A stretch of 37,677 nt of DNA from an uncultured Gammaproteobacteria bacterium (GCA_937924335.1 CALDWW010000035.1:1-37677), one strand, 5' to 3'; positions 9,724 to 19,586 are shown, counted from the stretch's first letter. Made by a program: numbers and translations. Notes: a model not told the origin generated them from the letters alone.

Positions 9724-10821
9724 TCAGGACCTGTCGTAGTAGGCGGCGACGGCCGGCCTGAAACGATCCATGTCGACGAGAAACGAATCGTGGCCCTGGA
9801 TGGATGGCAGGGAGACAAAGTCGACTTCGCGCTCGGGGTGTTCGAGGCATTCGGCGAGTTCTTCCTGCTGGTGGATCGGAAACAGGAAGTCCGACTCGGC
9901 GCCGATCACGAGCGCCCGGCGGACTGTGGATCTACCGAGCTCGGTCGCCACGCAACCGCTGTGTTCCCCCACATCGAACAGATCCATGGCCCGGGAAAGG
10001 TACAGATAGCAGTTTGGATCGAAGCGCCCGATGAACTTGTTAGCATGGGCCTCCAGATAGGATTCGACCTCGAAATCCGCGCCGAATGAATCGCCCGGGT
10101 CGTGTTCGGCGGCGGTGCGTTCGCGACCGAACCTGCGCTGCCACTCTTCAGCAGACCGATAACTGATCATCCCCAGCTTGCGGGCCAGCCTCATACCCAG
10201 AACGGGGGGGTCTGCGAGATCGTAGTTGCCGCCATTCCAGGCCGGATCGGAGCGGATCATCTCGCGTTGCAGCGATCGCAGAGCGATGGCGAAGGGCTCG
10301 GCCCGCGCTGCGGACGAGATCGTGACCAGACCATCGGCGGCCTTCGGGTACAGTGTGCAGAAAGCCAGCGCGGTCATCCCGCCCATCGACGCGCCTACCA
10401 CACTGTGCAGGCGCAGGATGCCGAGCGCCTTCACGACCTCGTAGCTGGCCGCCGCAATGTCCTCGATCGAGAGTACCGGAAAATCAAGCCTGTAGGGCTG
10501 CCCGGTTCTCGGATCGACAGTGGCGGGTCCGGTACTGCCGAAACAGCTGCCAAGGGAGTTGACGCAGACCACATAGAAGCGACGGGTGTCGATTGCACGG
10601 CCGAGGCCGACCATCTCCTCCCACCAGCCCGGGGAAGGGTCTTCCGCCGACGATGTCGCGTGAGCCGACGGAGACAGGCCAGTGAACAGCAAGACCGCGT
10701 TGTCGCGGGCAGGGTTCAGTTCCCCCCAACTCTCATAGGCCAGATCCAGTTCGGGCAGGTATCCGCCCCGGTGCATCTGGAAACCGGAGCTTATGTTCAG
10801 GATTTTTCTGGCTGATGACAT
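9724..10821 (-). CDS. metX: MetX-family acyltransferase, probably serine O-succinyltransferase
   Basis: This is an alpha/beta-hydrolase-fold acyltransferase of 365 residues with nucleophile Ser145 in VVGASMGGMT and the acid and His in GAESDFLFP and GHDSFLVD. MetX enzymes acylate homoserine (methionine synthesis), but a subgroup known from Xanthomonas succinylates serine and feeds cysteine synthesis. This protein carries that subgroup's wording: FQMHRGG, FTGLSPSAHA, GWWEEMVG, CVNSLGSCFGSTGPA and QPYRLDFP. I therefore favour serine O-succinyltransferase, although automatic annotation would probably say homoserine O-acetyltransferase. ATG 10821 has AGGA at 8-base spacing; the open frame extends to TTG 10887 through two hairpins. 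It follows der on the same strand. Confidence 0.88.
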   Translation of the reverse strand: MSSARKILNISSGFQMHRGGYLPELDLAYESWGELNPARDNAVLLFTGLSPSAHATSSAEDPSPGWWEEMVGLGRAIDTRRFYVVCVNSLGSCFGSTGPATVDPRTGQPYRLDFPVLSIEDIAAASYEVVKALGILRLHSVVGASMGGMTALAFCTLYPKAADGLVTISSAARAEPFAIALRSLQREMIRSDPAWNGGNYDLADPPVLGMRLARKLGMISYRSAEEWQRRFGRERTAAEHDPGDSFGADFEVESYLEAHANKFIGRFDPNCYLYLSRAMDLFDVGEHSGCVATELGRSTVRRALVIGAESDFLFPIHQQEELAECLEHPEREVDFVSLPSIQGHDSFLVDMDRFRPAVAAYYDRS

Positions 10822-10833
10822 TGGCTGGTCCTG

Positions 10834-10867
10834 CCCGGACAATATCCGGGACCCGCGATTGTCGCGG
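10834..10867 (-). promoter_or_regulatory. Tandem hairpins between der and metX
   Basis: Two perfect stem-loops lie back to back in the gap before metX: CCCGGA-caata-TCCGGG (10834-10850) and CCGCGA-ttg-TCGCGG (10853-10867). No U-run follows, so they are not classic terminators. They could stabilise or attenuate the der/metX message. Confidence 0.4.
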
Positions 10868-10892
10868 AAGGTGCCCACGATTGCCAACCAGT

Positions 10893-12284
10893 TTAGCGGT
10901 CCCGTTTGTTGGTGAACTTCTTCAGACGCTTGCGACTGCGCTCCTGTCGCGGGGTCAACTTGTTGCGTCGTCCTGCGTAGGGATTGTCCGATGACCGCAG
11001 CTCGATCCGTACTGGCGTCCCCTGTAGACGGAAGGCCTTCCTGTAGGTATTCACCAGGTAGCGCCGATACGTTGCCGGCAGACGGTCGGTCTGCGTGCCG
11101 TGGATCACGACCGTCGGAGGATTCCGTCCCCCCTGGTGTGCATATCTCAGCTTTATCCGCCGTCTCCTGACCAGGGGCGGCGGATGAGCCATGACGGCCT
11201 CCTCAAGGACCCGGGTCAGCTCCGGCGTAGGCATGTCCCTGAACGCGGCCGCCTTGGCTGCGTCAACCGACTCGATCAGATGACCGACACCGGTGCCATG
11301 CAGCGCGGAGATGAAGTGGAACGTCGCGAACTCAACGAATGGCAGACGCAGGTCGATCTGCCGTCGAACCGTTTCCCTTTGATCGTGATCGAGTCCATCC
11401 CACTTGTTGACCGATATCACCATCGCCCTACCACGGTGGGCGGCAAGACCGAGCAGGCTCGCGTCCTGGTCCGTAATGCCCTCGCTCGCATCGAGTACGG
11501 CGATGACGACATGGGCGCTGTCAATCGCCTGCAGGGCCTTGATGACACTGAATTTCTCAATGGTCTCGTCGATCCGGCCCCGGCGCCTTATGCCGGCCGT
11601 GTCTACCAGGACATAGTGGCGCCCGTCACGCTCGAAAGGCACCTCGATACTGTCCCGGGTCGTGCCGGGACGATCGAATGCGACGACCCGCTCCTCACCG
11701 ATCATGCGGTTGACCAGAGTCGACTTGCCGACGTTCGGCCGGCCAATAACAGCCACGCGCGTCGCATCGGCCTCGCCGGGTTCCGCCTGCACGCCCTGGA
11801 ACGCCTCGAGTACCTGCTCCATCAGGTATCCGACACGATCTCCATGGGCAGAAGAGATAACGACAGGTTCGCCGAAACCCAGACCGTAGAAATCGGCCGC
11901 GGCGGTTGCACTCTCCAATCCTTCCGCTTTGTTTACGACCAGCGTCACGTTTGCGCCGCGGCGCCGCAGTAGGTCTCCTACCTCCTCATCTGACGCGGTG
12001 ATGCCCTCGCGGGCGTCGACCATAAAGAGCACCCGGTCACTCTCTTCAAGGGCCAGGAGTGTCTGCTGAGCCATGAGAGCCTCGAGGCCGGCCTTCCCAC
12101 CAGTAAGGCCACCCGTGTCGACAACGATGTAGGGAACCGGTCCCACGCGCCCGAATCCGTAGCGCCGGTCCCGGGTCAGGCCTGGAAGATCCGCTACCAA
12201 CGCGTCGCGGGTACGGGTCAGGAAGTTGAAGAGCGTTGACTTACCGACATTGGGACGGCCGACGAGGGAAATTACCGGCAGCAT
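10893..12284 (-). CDS. der: Ribosome-assembly GTPase Der (EngA)
   Basis: Der acts late in 50S ribosomal subunit maturation. The 463-residue protein contains two tandem GTPase domains. Each has a P-loop GRPNVGKST (residues 9-17 and 181-189), a G3 motif (DTGG 56-59, DTAG 228-231) and a G4 motif (NKAE 118-121, NKWD 293-296). A C-terminal KH-like RNA-binding domain and a basic tail ([19 protein letters not shown]) follow. I use ATG 12284 because [17 protein letters not shown] is the family start and GGAGGG lies 7 bases upstream. The frame stays open to 12860 antisense-free within bamB, but those residues are not Der-like. It starts 16 bases after the bamB stop. Confidence 0.97.
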   Translation of the reverse strand: MLPVISLVGRPNVGKSTLFNFLTRTRDALVADLPGLTRDRRYGFGRVGPVPYIVVDTGGLTGGKAGLEALMAQQTLLALEESDRVLFMVDAREGITASDEEVGDLLRRRGANVTLVVNKAEGLESATAAADFYGLGFGEPVVISSAHGDRVGYLMEQVLEAFQGVQAEPGEADATRVAVIGRPNVGKSTLVNRMIGEERVVAFDRPGTTRDSIEVPFERDGRHYVLVDTAGIRRRGRIDETIEKFSVIKALQAIDSAHVVIAVLDASEGITDQDASLLGLAAHRGRAMVISVNKWDGLDHDQRETVRRQIDLRLPFVEFATFHFISALHGTGVGHLIESVDAAKAAAFRDMPTPELTRVLEEAVMAHPPPLVRRRRIKLRYAHQGGRNPPTVVIHGTQTDRLPATYRRYLVNTYRKAFRLQGTPVRIELRSSDNPYAGRRNKLTPRQERSRKRLKKFTNKRDR

Positions 12285-12300
12285 GGCAGTCCCTCCGGGA

Positions 12301-13461
12301 TCAGTCCGAACCCGGGCGTTTTGCCCGGAAAGCCGCCAGACGTCCCGACTCGCTTTGTACGAAAACCAGATTCCCTGCGGCAGCGGGCCGCCCGCTGATT
12401 GCGGCGCTATGGACCCGCGAACGGCCCTCGATCTCACCGCTGGTCGCATTGAGCCAGTGCACATAGCCTTCGAAGTCACCGACGACAACTGAACTCTCGG
12501 AGGGCGTCGGTGAGGTGACGTCACGCATGTGCAACGCTTCCTGAGTCCAGAGGATTGCGCCACTGGCACGGCTGAGCCCGGATACGTGGCTTTCCCGATC
12601 CGTCGCATACAAGCTGGACCAGTCCACGCCCAGGGTCTTGTAGGTCGATAATTCCTGGGACCAGAGGACCTGTCCGGACTCGGCCGCGATGCTGGCGACC
12701 CGCCCGGCATAGCTGCCCGTATACAGGTCCTGATCAATGACGACCATGGATCCGTCAACGTCAGCCAGCCTCTCCAGCTCGGTCCGCCCACTCGGTGGCG
12801 CGATGACGTTCTCCCAGCGAATGTCACCGTCGTCCAGGTCGTAGGATGCGATCCTGCCATTAGCGAATCCGGAGATTACCGCAGAGCCGGCGATTGCCGG
12901 TGAGGCCGTCCCACGCAGTGAAAGGCGTGGCACTGGCTGCTCGACATTCCAGAACTCCATCCCATCCGCAGCGTCCAGCGCACGCAGACGGCCATTCACG
13001 GTTCGCACCACGACCGTTCCACGACCGATGGCGGGTGCTGCCAGCACTTCCCCGGTGACGTCTGCGCTCCAGCGCGCCGTTCCTTCGAGCGCATCCAGCG
13101 CAACGACTTCACCGCCGCTGGTCCCGAAAACCACCAGGCCCTCTCCAACAGCAGGACCCGCTGCGAACTCAAGCTTCGTATTGACCGCCCAGACGATTCG
13201 CCCGCTCTCGGCGTCTACGGCGATGGCCTTACCGTCATGCGACCCGGCGTACACGCGGCCGCCGTCCGCGACCGGTGACAGGGCCAGCATCAGGCGCTCC
13301 GTCGCGCCACCGATGCGAACGTCCCAGACCCGGCTGACCTTGAGGCTTGCTTCGAAATCAGGCAGATCCGCAGGCGGATCGATCGGAGTATCGTCGTCGC
13401 CGAAAATGGAACAGCCTGTCGCCAGGGCTATCAGGATCGCAAGAAGCAGATTCCGGGTCAT
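12301..13461 (-). CDS. bamB: Outer membrane protein assembly factor BamB
   Basis: BamB is a lipoprotein of the BAM complex that inserts beta-barrel proteins into the outer membrane. The 386-residue protein has a signal peptide with lipobox LATGC (Cys17) and then repeated PQQ-type propeller blades, for example [60 protein letters not shown] and [14 protein letters not shown], consistent with the eight-bladed fold. Its ATG overlaps the yfgM stop (ATGA). The yfgM-bamB-der order is conserved in gammaproteobacteria. Confidence 0.95.
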   Translation of the reverse strand: MTRNLLLAILIALATGCSIFGDDDTPIDPPADLPDFEASLKVSRVWDVRIGGATERLMLALSPVADGGRVYAGSHDGKAIAVDAESGRIVWAVNTKLEFAAGPAVGEGLVVFGTSGGEVVALDALEGTARWSADVTGEVLAAPAIGRGTVVVRTVNGRLRALDAADGMEFWNVEQPVPRLSLRGTASPAIAGSAVISGFANGRIASYDLDDGDIRWENVIAPPSGRTELERLADVDGSMVVIDQDLYTGSYAGRVASIAAESGQVLWSQELSTYKTLGVDWSSLYATDRESHVSGLSRASGAILWTQEALHMRDVTSPTPSESSVVVGDFEGYVHWLNATSGEIEGRSRVHSAAISGRPAAAGNLVFVQSESGRLAAFRAKRPGSD

Positions 13462-14126
13462 GCGTCGCCCGTCGGCTCGACCTGTGATTCACCGGCGGCC
13501 GCGCCCAGAGAGTCGAGCTTCAACTGAACGGCCTGACGGTCTATGACCCCGTCCTGGGGACCCTCGAGTGCACGAGTGTATTCCTCCCTGGCAGCGACCG
13601 TTTCCCCGCGTGACAACAGGATGTCTCCCCGGACCTCATGGAACCGGGGCCCGAAGGCACCGGCTCTGGAAAGATCGAGCACTTCAAGAGCGCGTGTCGA
13701 TTCGTCGGCAGCCAACAGTGTCCGGGCCAGCCGGATCCGGGCGATCTGCTCCAGCTCGGGATCATCGGTCTGACTGACTATGGTCTCGAACTGGTCCGCT
13801 GCGGCCGGAAAGTCACCTCGGCTTACGTGGAGTTTCGCCAGCATCAGGCGACCCTGGGCAAGATAGGGGGTCGATGAGTAGTCTGACTGGAGCGTCTCCA
13901 GACTCGCGGACGCCAGGTCAAGATCGAGACGATCGGCTGCCGCCACCAATTCCGAGTAGACGGCCCCCGCCGCCTCGGCGCGCTCCAGCTTGTAGTTCTG
14001 CCAGAAGTTCCAGCCGGTGAGACCGGAGATACCGAGAACCAGTCCCGCAATGACGAAGGCGCCGTTCTCCTTCCACCAGTTGCGTATCGCCTGGATCTGT
14101 TCTTTTTCAGAGAGATAATCGTCCAC
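13458..14126 (-). CDS. yfgM: YfgM-family ancillary SecYEG translocon protein
   Basis: YfgM is an inner-membrane protein associated with the Sec translocon and the chaperone PpiD. The 222-residue protein opens with the family block LSEKEQIQAIRNWWKENG, has one transmembrane helix (about residues 23-43, FVIAGLVLGISGLTGWNFW) and a periplasmic TPR-like domain (SASLETLQSDYSSTPYLAQGR and later helices). Length and topology match the family. It lies between hisS and bamB in the conserved order and overlaps bamB by four bases, suggesting coupled translation. Confidence 0.9.
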   Translation of the reverse strand: MDDYLSEKEQIQAIRNWWKENGAFVIAGLVLGISGLTGWNFWQNYKLERAEAAGAVYSELVAAADRLDLDLASASLETLQSDYSSTPYLAQGRLMLAKLHVSRGDFPAAADQFETIVSQTDDPELEQIARIRLARTLLAADESTRALEVLDLSRAGAFGPRFHEVRGDILLSRGETVAAREEYTRALEGPQDGVIDRQAVQLKLDSLGAAAGESQVEPTGDA

Positions 14127-14166
14127 TTCTTTCCTCGCTGCGAGCCGAATGCCCGCTTCCTAAATT

Positions 14167-15453
14167 TTACGCTGCGCCAGTGTCGCTGCAGATCCGCGCA
14201 AGACGCGGCTGCAGATCTTTCAGCGCCACTGTTTCCTGATCCTGTTGGCTGCGCAGATGTTTAAGCACCACCGTCGATGAGGCCAGTTCATCGTCGCCGA
14301 TGATCAGCGCACACAGCGCGCCACTCCGATCGGCCCGTTTCATCCGCGCTCGCATTCCCCCGCCACCGCAATGCACGCGCAGGCGCAGACCGGGTAGTTG
14401 ATCGCGCAAGGATTCCGCCAGCGCCTGAGCGCGACTTTCGGCGGCCTCCCCCAGCGGCACGATGTAGGCTGTGGGTCCGGCCGGATCTGGCGCAAGGGAA
14501 GCGCCACGAACCAGTTCGACCAGCCGCTCTACGCCCAAAGCCCAACCAATGGCCGGTGTTGGCCGGCCCCCGAGTTGCTCGACCAGACCATCATAACGAC
14601 CACCGGAACAGACGGCGCTTTGCGCTCCCAACTGGTCAGTCACCCATTCGAATACCGTCCGATTGTAGTAGTCCAGGCCACGCACCAGGCGCGGATTCAG
14701 CTTGTATGCGATCCCGCTGGCGTCGAGCATGGCACACAGCGCGGCGAAATGGTCCGCGGACTCGTCATCGAGGTGCTCGGTGAGCACCGGGGCCTGTGCC
14801 ACAAGATCAGCCATCTCGGGATTCTTGCTGTCCAGGATACGCAGGGGATTCTGCAACAGACGTCGGCGACTGTCCTCGTCGAGGTCCTGGTATCGGTCAT
14901 TGAAATAGGTGACGAGCAGATCGCGATAGCGGCTTCGGGACTCACTGCTCCCCAGGGAATTCAGCTCGAGCTCGAGGCCCTTCAAGCCGAGCCGTTTCCA
15001 TAGCCTTGCGCTTACCAGGATCAATTCCGCGTCGATGTCGGGTCCGGCAAAACCGAAGGCCTCCGCGCCCATCTGATGGAACTGGCGATAACGGCCCTTC
15101 TGCGGTCGCTCATAGCGGAACATGGGTCCGGCATACCAGAGTCGCTGTTGCTGGTTGTGGAACAACCCGTGGGTGATCCCGGCCCTTACGCAACTCGCTG
15201 TAGCCTCCGGCCTGAGACTGAGACTGTCCCCGTTGCGGTCATCGAAGGTATACATTTCTTTCTCGACGATGTCGGTGACCTCGCCGATGGATCGGGCGAA
15301 CAGCTCGGTCCGCTCCATGAGTGGCAGCCGGATCTCCTCGTAACCGTAAGATTGCAGTACGTCGCGAGCGGTGTCCTCCAACCACTGCCAGGCAGCGGTC
15401 TCATCGGGGAGGATGTCATTGATCCCACGTATGGGTTTCACCGCTTGGCTCAT
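14167..15453 (-). CDS. hisS: Histidine--tRNA ligase
   Basis: HisS charges tRNA-His. The 428-residue protein has the IRGINDILP opening, class II motif 2 ([16 protein letters not shown], residues 112-127), the histidine-binding GLDYY (259-263), GGRYDGL (284-290), and motif 3 [11 protein letters not shown] (301-311). A C-terminal anticodon-binding domain covers about 330-425. Length is normal. It follows rodZ by 15 bases; in E. coli ispG sits between these two genes and here it is missing. yfgM begins 40 bases downstream. Confidence 0.97.
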   Translation of the reverse strand: MSQAVKPIRGINDILPDETAAWQWLEDTARDVLQSYGYEEIRLPLMERTELFARSIGEVTDIVEKEMYTFDDRNGDSLSLRPEATASCVRAGITHGLFHNQQQRLWYAGPMFRYERPQKGRYRQFHQMGAEAFGFAGPDIDAELILVSARLWKRLGLKGLELELNSLGSSESRSRYRDLLVTYFNDRYQDLDEDSRRRLLQNPLRILDSKNPEMADLVAQAPVLTEHLDDESADHFAALCAMLDASGIAYKLNPRLVRGLDYYNRTVFEWVTDQLGAQSAVCSGGRYDGLVEQLGGRPTPAIGWALGVERLVELVRGASLAPDPAGPTAYIVPLGEAAESRAQALAESLRDQLPGLRLRVHCGGGGMRARMKRADRSGALCALIIGDDELASSTVVLKHLRSQQDQETVALKDLQPRLARICSDTGAA

Positions 15454-15468
15454 GGTTATGGTTCCGGA

Positions 15469-16449
15469 TCAGTTCGGCCGCAGCTCATCGAGCCGTTCGG
15501 TCCGCGTTGTGAAGCGAGCGGTATTGCCCCGCATCGACACCGCAGGTACGTCGTAGGGACGCTCATCCAACAGCACGTCCACGCCCGGGGCATAACCTAG
15601 AGAGACGGTAAACGGCGGCACTCCGACAAAAGAGCGGCGTGTCCCTTTGCGGCCGGTCTGGTACCCCAGCCTGCGACCATCCGCGTCGTAGACTTCGATC
15701 CAGGAGTCCTCTTTGAACACGAAAGCGATCTGCGCCGTGCCACCCGGCGATGCCGCCCCCGGCTGGGAGGCTGCCGTCGCAGTCCTGTCGGGAACCGAGG
15801 CTGCACGGCTATCAGCGTCCGCCTGGCGCACTCTCTCGGCAGACTCGACGGCCTCCGACCCGATCACCGGCCCAGCGTCCTCTGCGGAGACTTCGGCAGC
15901 AGCATCCGGCTCTGACCTTGCCGGAAGCTCAATCGCCGTTCCTGTCGCAGCGGGTGCCGGGACGGGGTCCGGTCGTTGCTCGCTAACGCTATCTGCGGAT
16001 GAGGTGGGCTCAGGAGCCACGCCCTCACGGGACAGGCGCCAGGTGACAGCCGCAAGGATCGCGAGCCCCAGCGCTGCGACCAACAAAAAGACCGGCCTGC
16101 CCGCGGGGTGATCTCCGTTGGACAGACGCCCTCCGGATGCGTTGAGCGCGGCACCCGACTGTTCTATCGCGATCATATCGTAGGCCCGCATGACCTCGGC
16201 CGGATCCAGATCGACCAGGCGGGCGTACTTGCGCAAATGCCCGCGGGCGAAGACAGGCGCACCCAGGTCTTCAAATCGATTCTCTTCCAGTGCGCATACC
16301 TGGGCCTTGTCCAGGTTCAGTGATTCGGCCACTTTGCCTTGAGAGAGGCCGCGACTCTTGCGCGCGGCCAACAGCAAATCTCCGGGTAAGGGCTCAAAAG
16401 CCTCGACCTGGCGGGGATCGGCGTCGGGATTATCAATCCCATCCTTCAC
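15469..16449 (-). CDS. rodZ: Cytoskeleton protein RodZ
   Basis: RodZ links MreB to the cell-wall elongation complex and sets rod shape. The 326-residue protein has a cytoplasmic Cro/CI-type helix-turn-helix (about 24-95: LLLAARKSRGLSQGKVAESLNL, cited here only in part by its key turn SRGLSQGKVA), one transmembrane helix (about 119-138, VFLLVAALGLAILAAVTW), a long Pro/Ala/Ser/Glu-rich periplasmic linker (about 140-235) and a C-terminal DUF4115 beta domain (FKEDSWIEVYDADGRRLGY). The start is GTG 16449, overlapping the pilW stop in a GTGA junction. Confidence 0.93.
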   Translation of the reverse strand: MKDGIDNPDADPRQVEAFEPLPGDLLLAARKSRGLSQGKVAESLNLDKAQVCALEENRFEDLGAPVFARGHLRKYARLVDLDPAEVMRAYDMIAIEQSGAALNASGGRLSNGDHPAGRPVFLLVAALGLAILAAVTWRLSREGVAPEPTSSADSVSEQRPDPVPAPAATGTAIELPARSEPDAAAEVSAEDAGPVIGSEAVESAERVRQADADSRAASVPDRTATAASQPGAASPGGTAQIAFVFKEDSWIEVYDADGRRLGYQTGRKGTRRSFVGVPPFTVSLGYAPGVDVLLDERPYDVPAVSMRGNTARFTTRTERLDELRPN

Positions 16450-17204
16450 ATGCCGCCCCCTGTCGCCCCCAGGGAGCCCTTACTCTGCGGGAACTCATCA
16501 CGTAGCCGGCGACGATAACTCTCCGCCGCGGTTTCGTCACCGAGCGCCGCTTCGGCGCGTGCCGCCATCGCCAGAGAGTCCGCGGTCGCTGGCCCGGCCG
16601 CATGGAATCTTTCGAGGAAAGCCCTCGCCTGCAGCGGCCTGTCGGTATCCAGACTAAGGTTAGCGATCCGCAACAGCGCTTCCCTGAACCTCGGATTGAC
16701 TGCCAGCGCCTGGCGGAGATAGTTCTCTGCGGCGGCCTCGTCCGGGATCGCCTGCGCGCATACAGCCGCATTTGTGTATGCGACCTCAGGCGTCTGATAC
16801 AGAGGGTTCTCCGCGGCCCTGACGAAATTCTTTATCCCGTCGGAACGACGATCGGTGCGGCACAGATAACCACCATAGGCATTGGCCACCGAAGGGTCCT
16901 TCGGCGCCAGCCTGATCGCTGCGCGATACTCGTCATCGGCATCCTCCGGTTCACCGATACGCTCATAGAGCACGGCCAGGTAGACACGGGCATTGGGCAG
17001 TTTCGGATCCTGCGAGACCGCTTTCTCCAGTTTCTCCCGCGCGCGCCCCAGTTCGCCGCGCTGCAGGTAGGTGGCGCCAAGCTGGAGATTCGCCTTGGCG
17101 GCATCCTCCGGAGAGGTTTCGACCGGATTCGTCTCGGTCGTTATACAGCCGCCCAATGACGCAAGAGTTACTGCCAGTACCTGGATTCTGAGAGATCGCA
17201 TCAT
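16446..17204 (-). CDS. pilW: Type IV pilus biogenesis lipoprotein PilF/PilW
   Basis: PilF/PilW is an outer-membrane TPR lipoprotein that helps assemble or localise the PilQ secretin. The 252-residue protein has a signal peptide with lipobox LGGC (Cys20). At least five TPR-like units follow ([40 protein letters not shown], and others). The family block [11 protein letters not shown], around residue 105, identifies it. The ATG overlaps the rlmN stop (ATGA), and the stop overlaps rodZ. Its position between rlmN and rodZ is the usual one in type IV pilus-bearing gammaproteobacteria. No other type IV pilus genes are in the window. Confidence 0.92.
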   Translation of the reverse strand: MMRSLRIQVLAVTLASLGGCITTETNPVETSPEDAAKANLQLGATYLQRGELGRAREKLEKAVSQDPKLPNARVYLAVLYERIGEPEDADDEYRAAIRLAPKDPSVANAYGGYLCRTDRRSDGIKNFVRAAENPLYQTPEVAYTNAAVCAQAIPDEAAAENYLRQALAVNPRFREALLRIANLSLDTDRPLQARAFLERFHAAGPATADSLAMAARAEAALGDETAAESYRRRLRDEFPQSKGSLGATGGGM

Positions 17205-18304
17205 GTTCTAACCGCCACTTGAATGAGTTTCTTGCCCAACCTGATGCGTGTTCGGTCCCGGACCTTGCCAGCCAACTGCCCGCATGCAGCGTCAATATCG
17301 TCCCCGCGTGTCTTGCGGATGGTGGCCCTAATGCCCTGCCTGAGCAATATCTCCCGGAATCGTTCTATCGCCGCCACCGGTGATCGGGCGTACGACGTCC
17401 CTGGGAAAGGATTGAACGGGATCAGGTTAACCTTGCCGGGTCGGTGCTTCAGCAACCGCGCCAGGGCACTTGCATGAGACGGCTGGTCATTGACTCCGTC
17501 GAGCATCACATATTCGAAAGTGATGAAACGCCCGTAAGCTTCCGACGCGTAACGCCAGCACGCGTCCATGAGCTCCGCAATCGGGTAGCGACGATTGATC
17601 GGCACCAGTTCATTTCTCAGACCGTCCTCCGGCGCATGCAGAGAGACTGCCAGCGCGACGTTACACTCCTGGCCCAGGCGATCGATCATCGGCACGATCC
17701 CCGATGTACTCAGGGTGACGCGCCGGCGGGACAGACCAAATCCGAAATCGTCAACGAGAATGTCCAGTGCCGGGACAACGCTCCTATAGTTCGCCAGCGG
17801 TTCACCCATGCCCATCAGCACGACGTTCGTCACGATGCGATCGCCGTCATAACGGTATCCGAGCTCGCGGTTCGCGAGCCACACCTGACCGACGATCTCG
17901 GCTGTGCTCAGGTTCCTGTTGAATCCCTGCTGAGCCGTCGCGCAAAAGGAACAATCAAGTACGCATCCGACCTGGCTGGAGATACAAAGCGTTCCCCGGG
18001 CCGGCTCCGGGATGAAGACGGTCTCGATGCCCTGGGTCCCGTCCATGCCCAGCATCCACTTGCGGGTCTCGTCCTTCGATTGCTGCTCTGTGACGATGCC
18101 GGGCACACTGATCCTGGCGACCTCAGAGAGATGTTCCCTCAATTTGCGTGACAGGTCGGTCATCTGCCCGAAATCGGACACCCCGCGGCCATAGATCCAG
18201 CTCATGACCTGCCGGGCGCGAAACGGCTTCTCGCCGAGGCCCTCGAAGAAGGCCTCGAGTTCAGCTCTCGGCAGGCCGAGCAGATTGACCGGATCTGTGT
18301 TCAC
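17201..18304 (-). CDS. rlmN: Dual-specificity rRNA/tRNA (adenine-C2) methyltransferase RlmN
   Basis: RlmN is a radical-SAM enzyme that methylates C2 of A2503 in 23S rRNA and A37 in some tRNAs. Using GTG 18304 ([20 protein letters not shown]) the protein has 367 residues, close to the family length. The radical-SAM cluster motif GCVLDCSFC supplies Cys114, Cys118 and Cys121. [21 protein letters not shown] and [15 protein letters not shown] (with the C-terminal methyl-carrying Cys) are all present. The open frame runs to 18514 through the ndk 3' end, but those residues are not RlmN-like. It starts 19 bases after the ndk stop. Confidence 0.96.
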   Translation of the reverse strand: MNTDPVNLLGLPRAELEAFFEGLGEKPFRARQVMSWIYGRGVSDFGQMTDLSRKLREHLSEVARISVPGIVTEQQSKDETRKWMLGMDGTQGIETVFIPEPARGTLCISSQVGCVLDCSFCATAQQGFNRNLSTAEIVGQVWLANRELGYRYDGDRIVTNVVLMGMGEPLANYRSVVPALDILVDDFGFGLSRRRVTLSTSGIVPMIDRLGQECNVALAVSLHAPEDGLRNELVPINRRYPIAELMDACWRYASEAYGRFITFEYVMLDGVNDQPSHASALARLLKHRPGKVNLIPFNPFPGTSYARSPVAAIERFREILLRQGIRATIRKTRGDDIDAACGQLAGKVRDRTRIRLGKKLIQVAVRT

Positions 18305-18323
18305 GAGGGTTCCAGCTGCCGCT

Positions 18324-18755
18324 TCAGCGAGTGCGGGGACAGATCTGATCGTCTGAGAAGAAGAACGCCACTTCCTCCCGGGCGGTTTCGGGACCGTCCG
18401 AACCATGCACGACATTTTGCTCGATGCTGTCGGCGAAATCCGCGCGGATCGTGCCCGGGTCAGCCTTGGACGGATCCGTGGCGCCCATGATCTCGCGGTG
18501 TCGCGTAATCGCATCCTCGCCCTCCAATACCTGGACGATGACGGGCCCGGAAGTCATGTATTCGATCAGATCTGCGTAGAACGGCCGCTCCCTGTGGACA
18601 GCGTAGAAATCACCGGCTTTCTGATGATCGAGGTGCATCATGCGTGCGGCGATGATGTTCAGTCCAGCGGCCTCGAAGCGCCGGTAAATCTCGCCGATGA
18701 TGTTCTTCTGAACCCCATCGGGCTTGATGATAGAGAGAGTCCTCTCGATAGCCAT
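18324..18755 (-). CDS. ndk: Nucleoside diphosphate kinase
   Basis: Ndk transfers the gamma-phosphate of ATP to NDPs through a phosphohistidine. The 143-residue protein starts [15 protein letters not shown] and carries the active-site His117 in NVVHGSDG, with [14 protein letters not shown] and [15 protein letters not shown] also in place. Length matches E. coli Ndk. It lies between the isc genes and rlmN, as in E. coli, but the intervening hscBA-fdx-iscX genes are absent. GGGG about 6 bases before the ATG can act as the ribosome-binding site. Confidence 0.98.
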   Translation of the reverse strand: MAIERTLSIIKPDGVQKNIIGEIYRRFEAAGLNIIAARMMHLDHQKAGDFYAVHRERPFYADLIEYMTSGPVIVQVLEGEDAITRHREIMGATDPSKADPGTIRADFADSIEQNVVHGSDGPETAREEVAFFFSDDQICPRTR

Positions 18756-18783
18756 TTGTCACCCCACATTCGGTCACGGAACC

Positions 18784-18860
18784 ACTCGTCCGAAGGCCGC
18801 GATCGCGGATTCGCGCGCGGGGACGAGTCAAACTGTCAAGTTTAATTGGGGGCCTGACCC
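18784..18860 (-). promoter_or_regulatory. Palindrome-rich iscA-ndk intergenic region
   Basis: An inverted repeat ACTCGTCC (18784-18791) / GGACGAGT (18821-18828) encloses the perfect palindrome CCGCGATCGCGG (18797-18808), giving a large hairpin in the ndk leader. Upstream on the minus strand lies TTGACA (18835-18840), a possible ndk -35 box without a clear -10. Next to it, AATTGGGGGCCTGACCC (about 18843-18859) resembles the GGGTCAGxCCCCAATT words of REP/transposon-derived intergenic repeats. These assignments are tentative. Confidence 0.4.
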
Positions 18861-18879
18861 GCTGCAAACAGCCTGAGAG

Positions 18880-19203
18880 CTAGACGGAAAAGCTTTCTCC
18901 ACAGCCGCACTCGCCCTTGACGTTCGGATTGCGGAACTTGAAAGCCTCGTTCAGGCCCTGGCGGACGAAATCGACCTCGGTCCCATCGACAAGCGCAAGG
19001 CTGTCGCGATCGACGATGATCTTGACCTGGCGGTCTTCGAATACCACGTCGTCTTCGCTGACCTCGTCGGCATAATTGAGCACGTAGGCGAAACCCGAAC
19101 AACCGGTCTTCTTGACGCCAAGCCGCAGACCGAGCCCGCTGCCCCGGCGCTGCAGGTGATCCCTGATCCTTCCCGCCGCTGATTCGGTCAAGTTTATCGC
19201 CAT
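18880..19203 (-). CDS. iscA: A-type Fe-S carrier IscA
   Basis: IscA binds and delivers Fe-S clusters or iron. At 107 residues it has exactly the E. coli IscA length and aligns throughout: [53 protein letters not shown]. The three conserved cysteines are present (Cys35 in GCSGF and the CGCGESF pair). It lies 2 bases after the iscU-like stop, so the two are surely cotranscribed. I chose IscA over ErpA because of length, the [11 protein letters not shown] ending and the operon. Unlike the scaffold next to it, this protein looks fully functional. Confidence 0.93.
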   Translation of the reverse strand: MAINLTESAAGRIRDHLQRRGSGLGLRLGVKKTGCSGFAYVLNYADEVSEDDVVFEDRQVKIIVDRDSLALVDGTEVDFVRQGLNEAFKFRNPNVKGECGCGESFSV

Positions 19204-19205
19204 CG

Positions 19206-19586
19206 CTATCTGTCCTCCGACTCGTCACATTTACCGGCCGCGGCTTCCAGCGCATCCTGGACCACGAGCAATACACCCAGCTTATGTTCCGGGACGTCGA
19301 GCATCCCTGCAAGTTTGAGCGGATCCATCCAACTCGTGTCATCAAGTCGCCGGCCTCGTGCGGTTTCGGCTACCCAGGACGCCGCCGCTATCGCGTGCGG
19401 GCATCCGTAGACCCGGAACGCGGACTCCTCCACTACGCCTGAACGCAGCCGGAAGTCGAATTCTATCCGGGTGCCCAGGTCTTCTTCCCCGGCGACCCCG
19501 CTGATGACAGGCCCGAGAAGGCGACCCGCGTTTGCCGGCCGGTCGAATCGGTCCCTGACCTGCTGACTGTAATCCAGTGAATCCAT
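19206..19586 (-). CDS. Divergent IscU/NifU-like protein lacking most cluster ligands
   Basis: The 126-residue protein aligns with IscU along its whole length: [20 protein letters not shown] matches the IscU N-terminus, and [19 protein letters not shown] matches the second-Cys block (Cys62, equivalent to E. coli Cys63). Key residues are lost. The GAPACGDVM region reads VAGEEDLGT, so Cys37 and Asp39 become Glu35 and Leu37. The HCS block becomes GVL, so His105 and Cys106 become Gly104 and Val105. The HscA-recognition LPPVK reads VPEHK. A Cys120 near the C-terminus is not equivalent. ATG 19586 has a strong AGGGGGAG site; the upstream frame to 19700 overlaps iscS. It is unlikely to build [2Fe-2S] clusters in the canonical way and may be a partner or sulfur acceptor of IscS. 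Confidence 0.9.
   Translation of the reverse strand: MDSLDYSQQVRDRFDRPANAGRLLGPVISGVAGEEDLGTRIEFDFRLRSGVVEESAFRVYGCPHAIAAASWVAETARGRRLDDTSWMDPLKLAGMLDVPEHKLGVLLVVQDALEAAAGKCDESEDR

Noticed and set aside
10822..10892. SAM-II riboswitch upstream of metX
   Set aside because: The expected pseudoknot sequence is not present; only two simple hairpins are visible.
11100..11972. 290-codon plus-strand frame opposite der
   Set aside because: Antisense to a clearly conserved GTPase gene; no recognisable motifs.
12285..12860. 192-codon N-terminal extension of der
   Set aside because: It overlaps bamB in another frame, is Arg/Pro/Ser-rich, and the Der start with a good ribosome-binding site is at 12284.
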